Positions 58,308-64,000 of a DNA stretch of 64,000 bases are shown here, piece after piece (positions within the stretch are counted from its first letter, which is position 1; each line of letters begins with the position of its first letter). The position numbers and the translations under genes are program-made. This DNA is from Streptosporangium roseum DSM 43021 (GTDB lineage Bacteria > Actinomycetota > Actinomycetes > Streptosporangiales > Streptosporangiaceae): assembly GCF_000024865.1 (NCBI RefSeq), contig NC_013595.1, forward strand, positions 248,001 through 312,000, in the 5' to 3' direction. The notes beneath the pieces were generated by a model. The model ran no database searches. It saw only the letters and a list, made by a program, of their open reading frames with translations, and had not been told where the DNA came from.

Positions 58308-61300
58308 GTGCCGGGCACTGAGTACGAGGCGGACTTCTTCGTCAGCCACGCCGACGCCGACGCGCAGTGGGCGGAGTGGATCGCGGCGGAGCTGAAGGGC
58401 GCCGGCTACGGAGTGATCGTCAAGGCGTGGGACTTCCTGCCCGGGGAGAACCTCCTCGACAGGCTCGACAGGGCGCTGGCCACCTGCCGCCACACCATCG
58501 GCGTGCTCTCGCCGGACTACGTGGCCTCGGAGATGGCCGCCCGTACCGCCGCCCACTACCAGGGGCTGGAGGGCAAGGAACGGGCGCTGATCCCCGTCAA
58601 GGTGGCCGATCACCAGGTCCCGCCGTCGATGGGGCCGATCATCTCGATCGACCTGTGCGACGTCGGCGAGGAGGACGAAGCCCGCAGCCGCCTGCTGAAC
58701 GGGGTGGCCGGCCGCGTCGCGCGCGTCGCCCGCGGGGGTTTCCCGAACGCCCCCGCCAACCGGACCCGGTTTCCCGGCGCCGCCCAGGAGGTGTGGGAGC
58801 TCCGCGGGCACCGCCCGGATCCGCACTTCGTGGGACGGGACGACGCGCTGGCCGGCCTGCACCGTGCCTTCCGCGCCGGGCGCGCGACCTCGGCCGTCCA
58901 GGCGATCACCGGCCTGGGCGGCCTGGGCAAGACCCAGCTGGCGGTCGAGTACGCCTCCCGTCACGCCGCCGCCTATGACATGGTGTGGTGGATCCGCGCG
59001 GAGGACCCCGCGACCCTGCGGGGTGACTACGCCGAGCTCGCCACGGTGCTGGGCCTGCCGTTCGACCAGGACGGCCAGGCGGTGGCGGCGCTCCGCCAGG
59101 AGCTGCGCCGGCGTAAGGACTGGCTGCTGGTCTTCGACAACGCGGAGGACCCCGGCGAGGTCTTCCCGCTCCTCCCCGACCGGCACTCCGGGCACGTGCT
59201 GATCACCTCTCGTCTCCGGGAATGGCAGCATGCCGAATCCCGGCACATCGAGGTCCTCCCGCTGCCGGCCGCCGTGGAGTATCTGCGGCGGCGGGGGCAG
59301 GTGACCGACGCCGGCACGGCGCGGGAGCTCGCGGAGGCCCTGGGCCGCCTGCCTCTGGCGCTGACCCAGGCCGCCGGCGTCATCGCCGACGGCATGCGCG
59401 CGACCGACTACCTCGGCCTGCTCCGGAGGCAGTCACCCGAACTGTTCGTGCAGGGCCGTGCCGGGGCGCACGACACGACGATCGCCTCCACGTGGCGGGT
59501 GTCCTTCGACCGGCTCGCCGACCGGTCCCCGGCCGCCGTGGCCCTGTTCCGCCTCGCCGCGTTCCTCGGGGCCGAGGCGATCCCGCTGGACCGGCTCACC
59601 CCGGTGCCGGACATGCCCGCCGAGCTCGCCGAGGCCCTGAACGACCCGTTCCGGCGCCGCGACGCGACCCGGGCCCTCGGTGAGTACTCCCTGGCCGAGA
59701 CCGGCGACGGTCTCCTGTCGATCCACCGCATGGTCCAGACGGTCACCCGCACCGAACTGGCCGGCGACGAGCCCTTCTGGGCCGGGCTCGCGCTCGCCGT
59801 GACCACCGCGGCGTTCCCCCGCGACGTCCGTGATCCGCGATCCTGGCCCGCCTGCGAAGCGGCGCTCGCGCACGCCATCGCCGCCGCGGAGCACGCCGGG
59901 CGGCTCCACGTCGACACCGGGGGGACCGTCGACCTGCTGAATCAGGTCGCGCTCTACCTCCTGGCACGGGGGAGGACGGACCGGGCCGCGACCGCCGTCG
60001 AGAACGCGCTGACCCTGGCCGCGCGGCTTCCGCGGGACGCGCCGGAGTGTCTCCGCTGCCGCAACACGCACGGGCTGCTGCTGCTGGCCCAGGGCGACCG
60101 CGCGGCGGCGTGCCAAGCCCACGAAGAGGTGTACGAGGCCAGGATCCGGATCCTGGGACCCGACGACGTCGACACCCTGCGGGCCGGCCGGGACCTGGTC
60201 GAGGCGCTCTATTTACAGGGGCAATGGGCGCGGGCCACCCGGTTGCAGGACCGGCTGGTCCAGGCGTTCACGGCGGTCCTCGGCACCGACGACCTCGAAA
60301 CGGTCACCTCCGTGGCCTACCAGGCGACCCTCCTGCGCAACGCCGGGCAGTACCAACGGGCCCGCACTCTTGAGGAAGGGGTGCTGGAGGTCCGCCGGCA
60401 GCGACTGGGCGAGGAGCACCCTGACACCCTCAATGCGATGGCCAACCTCGGCGCGACCCTGCACGCCCAGGGGAAATGGGAGAAGGCTCGCACCCTCGTG
60501 GAGGGGGTGCTGGAGGTGCGTCGGTGGCTGCTGGGTGAGGAGCATCCCGACACTCTCGACGCAATGGCCAACCTCGGCTCGATCCTCCATTCGCAGGGTG
60601 ATCTGGACGGAGCCCGCGCTCTCGTGGAGCGGGAGTTGGAGGTGTGTCGGCGGCTGTTGGGTGAGGAGCACCCTCACACCCTTGGCGCGATGGCCAACCT
60701 CGGCTCGATCCTCCATGTGCAGGGTGATCTGGACGGAGCCCGAGCCCTCAAAGAGGGGGTGTTGGAGGTGCGTCGGTGGTTGCTGGGTGAGGAGCACCCC
60801 GACACCCTCACCGCGATGGCCAACCTCGGCGCGACGCTCCATGCGCAGGGTGATCTGGACGAGGCCCGAGCCCTCGAGGAGGGGGTGTTGGAGGTGCGTC
60901 GGTGGTTGCTGGGTGAGGAGCACCCCGACACCCTCACCGCGATGGCCAACCTCGGCGCGACGCTCCATGCGCAGGGTGATCTGGACGAGGCCCGAGCCCT
61001 CGAGGAGGGGGTGTTGGAGGTGCGTCGGCGGTTGCTGGGTGAGGAGCACCCCCACACCCTCACCGCGATGGCCAACCTCGGCGCGACGCTCCATGCGCAG
61101 GGTGATCTGGACGGAGCCCGCACCTTCAAGGAGCGGGTGTTGGAGGGGCGTCGGCGGTTGCTGGGTGAGGAGCACCCCCACACCCTCACCGCGATGGCCA
61201 ACCTCGGCGCGACGCTCCATGCGCAGGGCGAGATGGCGGAAGCCCGCTCGCTGCTCTTGGAAGCCCTCACCGTCAGCCAGCGGGCCTTCGGCAAGAAGAA

Positions 61301-61514
61301 CACCGTCACCTCTGAGATCGCGTGGCGGATGGTGTCGACCTACGACAGGCCTCATGAAACAGCCAGGAGGAAAAACCTCATATTGGAGAATTTGTCCTGG
61401 CTCGCCAAGGAGCCGCCCAGCCGGCTGACCGGCCAGCAGAAGAGCATCAAGGACCGTGTCAAAGGCCTCTTCGGTGGCAGGTCCGCCAAGCGCCAGGGGA
61501 AGCGCGGCAAGTGA
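58308..61514 (+). CDS. TIR - NB-ARC (STAND) - TPR protein
   Basis: A 1068-residue NLR-like protein. TIR domain 8-140 (ADFFVSHADADAQWAEWIAA, WDFLPGENLLDRLDRALATC); where the neighbouring TIR has AEW this one has SEMAART, without an aligned Glu. NB-ARC: FVGRDD (174-179), Walker A GLGGLGKT (202-209), Walker B DWLLVFDN (271-278), LITSR (298-302) and GRLPLALTQAAG. The C-terminal region holds TPR units, of which seven are near-identical 42-residue copies ending in LGEEHP. STAND proteins oligomerise on binding a trigger; the TPRs would be the sensor. GTG 58308 with GGGAGG upstream. Confidence 0.92.
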   Translation: MPGTEYEADFFVSHADADAQWAEWIAAELKGAGYGVIVKAWDFLPGENLLDRLDRALATCRHTIGVLSPDYVASEMAARTAAHYQGLEGKERALIPVKVADHQVPPSMGPIISIDLCDVGEEDEARSRLLNGVAGRVARVARGGFPNAPANRTRFPGAAQEVWELRGHRPDPHFVGRDDALAGLHRAFRAGRATSAVQAITGLGGLGKTQLAVEYASRHAAAYDMVWWIRAEDPATLRGDYAELATVLGLPFDQDGQAVAALRQELRRRKDWLLVFDNAEDPGEVFPLLPDRHSGHVLITSRLREWQHAESRHIEVLPLPAAVEYLRRRGQVTDAGTARELAEALGRLPLALTQAAGVIADGMRATDYLGLLRRQSPELFVQGRAGAHDTTIASTWRVSFDRLADRSPAAVALFRLAAFLGAEAIPLDRLTPVPDMPAELAEALNDPFRRRDATRALGEYSLAETGDGLLSIHRMVQTVTRTELAGDEPFWAGLALAVTTAAFPRDVRDPRSWPACEAALAHAIAAAEHAGRLHVDTGGTVDLLNQVALYLLARGRTDRAATAVENALTLAARLPRDAPECLRCRNTHGLLLLAQGDRAAACQAHEEVYEARIRILGPDDVDTLRAGRDLVEALYLQGQWARATRLQDRLVQAFTAVLGTDDLETVTSVAYQATLLRNAGQYQRARTLEEGVLEVRRQRLGEEHPDTLNAMANLGATLHAQGKWEKARTLVEGVLEVRRWLLGEEHPDTLDAMANLGSILHSQGDLDGARALVERELEVCRRLLGEEHPHTLGAMANLGSILHVQGDLDGARALKEGVLEVRRWLLGEEHPDTLTAMANLGATLHAQGDLDEARALEEGVLEVRRWLLGEEHPDTLTAMANLGATLHAQGDLDEARALEEGVLEVRRRLLGEEHPHTLTAMANLGATLHAQGDLDGARTFKERVLEGRRRLLGEEHPHTLTAMANLGATLHAQGEMAEARSLLLEALTVSQRAFGKKNTVTSEIAWRMVSTYDRPHETARRKNLILENLSWLAKEPPSRLTGQQKSIKDRVKGLFGGRSAKRQGKRGK
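60411..61250 (+). repeat. Seven near-identical 126-bp TPR repeats
   Basis: Tandem 126-bp units encoding EEHPxTLxAMANLGATLHAQ followed by GDLDEARALEEGVLEVRR-type helices. Units at about 60785 and 60911 differ at a single base by eye (giving Trp versus Arg). Between units, changes concentrate at a few codons (Asp/His after HP, Trp/Arg, Gly/Glu), suggesting recent repeat expansion and conversion. Confidence 0.9.
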
Positions 61515-61804
61515 TCCACCGGCCGGTCCGGCGGGGGTGAAAGGCGGGACATGCCGCGAGGTGGACAGCATGCTCGGAGAAGACAGTCTCGGGCACCGGC
61601 TGGCAGTCTTCGCCGTAGGCGACACGAGACGGACAGGTGATTTGGATCCCGGTACGCCGCGTCGCCGGAACGGCTCACGAAGATCTACGCCCTGTCACAG
61701 GGGCAGAGGAGGACGTAAGCCAGGTGAAGCGGCGGACGCTGTCGAGGGGATCGTCGAGTGTGCCGGTCGCGTAGCCGCCTGTGGCACCGGCGCAGGCGAC
61801 CGCG

Positions 61805-63268
61805 ATGACGTCGTCACACGACCCGGTGGTCGAGACGGCCGCCGGCGCGGTCCGCGGCCGCCGTACCGGCGGTGTCACGAGGTTCGGCGGGATTCCGTAC
61901 GGCGCGGCGCCGGTGGGCGAGCGCAGGTTCGCCGCGCCCGCGCCGCCGCCCGGCTGGAGGGGCGTCCGTGACGCCTTCGAACCGGGACCGGCCGCACCGC
62001 AGTCGGCATCCCGGCTGGACGGGATCGTGGGTCCGATGCGGTTGCCCCGGCAGTCCGAGGACTGCCTGTCCGTGAACGTGTGGACCCCGGACCTGCGGGG
62101 CCGCCTGCCGGTGCTGGTCTGGCTGCACGGCGGCGCCTACATCACCGGTTCCGGGGGGCAGGACTGGTACTCCGGAGCCCAGCTGGCCGCGCACGGGGAC
62201 CTCGTCGTCGTCACCGTCACCTACCGGCTCGGCCCCCTGGGCTTCCTCTACCCGGCCGGGCGGATCGAGGACATGGGCGGGGGCAACGCCGGGCTGCTCG
62301 ACCAGATCGCCGCCCTGCGCTGGGTCCGGGAGAACATCGCGAGCTTCGGCGGCGACCCCGGTCAGGTCACCCTCGCCGGCCAGTCCGCCGGTGCGCTCTC
62401 CGCGCTCGCCATGATGTCCACGCCGCACGCCGACGGCCTGTTCCGGCGGGTCGTCATGCAGAGCACGCCGACCGGCATCGCCCCGATGACGGCGGCCGAC
62501 GCGACCACCGTCACCGAGCGCTACCTGCGAGCGCTGGAGCTCAGTCCCGGCCAGGCGCACCGCCTGCGCACCTTGCCGGTGGACCGGTTGCTGGCGGCCC
62601 AGGGCGAGCTTCTGCGGGCGTCCCCGCCCCTGCGGCTCGCCCCGCCGTTCCAGCTCGTGGCCGACGACGACCTGGTGGCCGCCGACCTCCTGAACGCGTC
62701 CGGCTGGGCCGACGGCATGGACCGGCTCATCGGCTCCACGCGCGACGAGGCGGCGGCCTGGACCGCCTCCGACGAGCGCCTCCGCGACCTCGACCGGTCC
62801 GCGGCCGTCGAGGTCGCGCGCGGCTTCCTCGGCGAGGCGGCCGAGGACGAATACCGGAGGGCAAGCGAGGAGGCGGTGCACCCCACTCCCCTGGAGGTTC
62901 TCAAGCTCCTGGCCACCGGCCACTTCTTCGAGCGTGACATCCCGCGGCTGGCGGCGCGTTCCGGTGGCCGCTCCCACGTCTACCGGTTCGACTGGTCCCC
63001 GGCCGGAAGCCCGCTGGGCGCCTGCCACTGCATCGAGCTGCCGTCCGTCTTCGGGACGCTGAGGGCATGGAACGAGGCGCCCATGCTCGCCGGGGCCGAC
63101 CGGCCGGAGCAGGCGTCACTGGCCGTGGCCGTGCAACACGCGTGGGCCGCTTTCGCGCATACGGGAGACCCCGACCACCATGGGATACCCGGCTGGCCGG
63201 AGTATCGCGCCCGCGGGGCCGTGATGCACTTCGACAAGGACCCGCACGTCCGCACCGCGGGTCGCTGA
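61805..63268 (+). CDS. Carboxylesterase type B (COesterase family)
   Basis: A 487-residue alpha/beta-hydrolase of the COesterase group: the N-terminal YGAAPVGERRFAAPAPPPGW, oxyanion hole WLHGGAYITGSG (about 107-118), nucleophile Ser194 in LAGQSAGALS, acid near STRDEAAAW and the catalytic His in CHCIELPSVFG. It hydrolyses carboxyl esters of broad substrates, often p-nitrobenzyl-type. ATG 61805 is preferred; an upstream GTG at 61781 is in frame, and neither has a clear ribosome-binding site. No signal peptide, so cytoplasmic. Confidence 0.9.
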   Translation: MTSSHDPVVETAAGAVRGRRTGGVTRFGGIPYGAAPVGERRFAAPAPPPGWRGVRDAFEPGPAAPQSASRLDGIVGPMRLPRQSEDCLSVNVWTPDLRGRLPVLVWLHGGAYITGSGGQDWYSGAQLAAHGDLVVVTVTYRLGPLGFLYPAGRIEDMGGGNAGLLDQIAALRWVRENIASFGGDPGQVTLAGQSAGALSALAMMSTPHADGLFRRVVMQSTPTGIAPMTAADATTVTERYLRALELSPGQAHRLRTLPVDRLLAAQGELLRASPPLRLAPPFQLVADDDLVAADLLNASGWADGMDRLIGSTRDEAAAWTASDERLRDLDRSAAVEVARGFLGEAAEDEYRRASEEAVHPTPLEVLKLLATGHFFERDIPRLAARSGGRSHVYRFDWSPAGSPLGACHCIELPSVFGTLRAWNEAPMLAGADRPEQASLAVAVQHAWAAFAHTGDPDHHGIPGWPEYRARGAVMHFDKDPHVRTAGR

Positions 63269-63375
63269 GGATCCGGTCCGTATGGCGGTGCACGGCTGAG
63301 GAGGCCGTACGGCGCCGGACCGCGGGCAGCCTCGGGGAGCGCGGGCGCCGCCGTACCGGTGGGCGGGACCGCAGG

Positions 63376-64000
63376 TCAGCCGAGAAACTCGAACTCAAGG
63401 CCCGTGCCGCTGTCCAGGGCGCGGCGGTAGGCGACCCAGGCGAGCGCCAGGTCCTGCCAGGGCAACCCGACCGGCGCGTAGACGGTGATCTCGTCGTCGC
63501 CGCGACGGCCGGGCACCTCACCCCGCAGCACCTGGGCCAGCGTGCCCGCCGCATCGTCCGCGGTGAGGCCCGCGTTGCCCAGCGCACCCATCGCGACCGC
63601 CAGGGGCACGTCGTCGACGATGACGCGGCCGGCCCGGAGCAGGTCGGCGGCGAGCTCGGACTTGCCGGGCTCGTCGGCGCCCAGGGAGGTGACGTGAACG
63701 CCCGCTCCGACGTCCCCGGCACGCAGAAGGGGCTCGCGTGACCAGGTGGCGAGCACGACGATCTCCGCGCTGCCGGCCGCCACGGCCGCGTCGGAGACCA
63801 CGTCGCAGCGGGTGCCCGAGAGGGCGGCCTGGCGCTCGGCGAAGTCCGCCGCCCGCCGGGCGTCGAGATCGGCGACCACCAGGTGGTCCAGTGGCCGGAG
63901 CGCCGCGAGGCCCCGCATGACCAGCTCGGCCTGGGCTCCGGCGCCGACGACCGCGACCGTGGCGGCGCCGGGACGGGCGAGCACATGTGTGCCGAGCGCC
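63376..64000 (-). CDS. Ornithine cyclodeaminase/mu-crystallin family protein (5' end outside window)
   Basis: The visible 207 codons give the NAD-binding domain of this family: VAVVGAGAQAELVMRGLAAL, VVADLDARRAADFAER, VVLATWSREPLL and DVPLAVAMGALGNAGL to a C-terminal FEFLG. The start lies beyond base 64000, as the frame stays open to the edge (ALGTHVLARPG). Members are NAD(P)-dependent imine-type reductases or ornithine cyclodeaminases. Confidence 0.8.
   Translation of the reverse strand, partial: ALGTHVLARPGAATVAVVGAGAQAELVMRGLAALRPLDHLVVADLDARRAADFAERQAALSGTRCDVVSDAAVAAGSAEIVVLATWSREPLLRAGDVGAGVHVTSLGADEPGKSELAADLLRAGRVIVDDVPLAVAMGALGNAGLTADDAAGTLAQVLRGEVPGRRGDDEITVYAPVGLPWQDLALAWVAYRRALDSGTGLEFEFLG

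Overview
The window is very GC-rich, with strong third-position GC bias. It carries mycothiol-type, NarL/LuxR, HxlR, LacI and TetR families and GTG/TTG starts, all typical of a soil actinomycete. Gene content suggests the Streptosporangiales (a Nonomuraea- or Streptosporangium-like organism), but this is inference; no rRNA or housekeeping marker is present. No tRNA, rRNA, CRISPR array or intact mobile element was seen.

Layout. 0-3 kb: an OmpR-type two-component operon ending in a lipoprotein gene cut by the window edge, divergent from a lipoprotein with paired Cys motifs. 3-6.1 kb: mobile-element debris (two different tyrosine-recombinase remnants and an IS5-type transposase remnant) around an unknown gene and a GYD-domain gene. 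6.1-8.5 kb: two convergent secreted proteins. 8.6-12.1 kb: a three-gene MacB/FtsX-type ABC operon. 12.3-15.0 kb: the most unusual locus, a uracil-DNA-glycosylase-like domain fused to an ADP-ribosyltransferase, divergent from a macro-domain gene. 15.2-22.8 kb: a DrrAB-type exporter with its own NarL two-component pair, a YiaA/B-like membrane protein, a MacRS-like pair, and an ECF sigma factor with its membrane partner. 23-31.5 kb: a chitin-active LPMO, a DUF4267 gene, TerC behind a probable manganese riboswitch, a DUF6745 gene pair, an imine-reductase/HxlR pair, and a crotonase-TetR operon divergent from a DedA gene across a 46-bp palindrome. 31.5-38.2 kb: a LacI-controlled sugar ABC transporter plus FrlB-like deglycase and FrlD-like kinase, a probable Amadori-product (fructosamine) utilisation locus. 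38.2-47.8 kb: an acyltransferase, a TetR repressor sharing operators with the DUF4267 gene 16 kb away, and a two-component system divergent from a lipoprotein/adaptor/MacAB-type pump operon. 48-64 kb: assorted enzymes plus three TIR-domain genes: TIR-TM-WD40, a small stand-alone TIR, and a TIR-NB-ARC-TPR protein with nearly identical TPR repeats.

How the parts fit together. Several units are signal-transduction modules wired to an exporter (15.2-18.7 kb and 41.1-46.9 kb) or to a lipoprotein (0-3 kb). Two probable immunity systems stand out. In the UDG-ART/macro pair the UDG fold keeps its uracil-pocket motifs but has Asn at the usual catalytic Asp, so it may act as a uracil-DNA reader that directs an ADP-ribosylating effector balanced by a macro-domain hydrolase or antitoxin. 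In the TIR/TIR-STAND pair the sensor's TIR seems to lack the catalytic Glu while the small neighbour keeps it. Both interpretations are inference from motifs read by eye.
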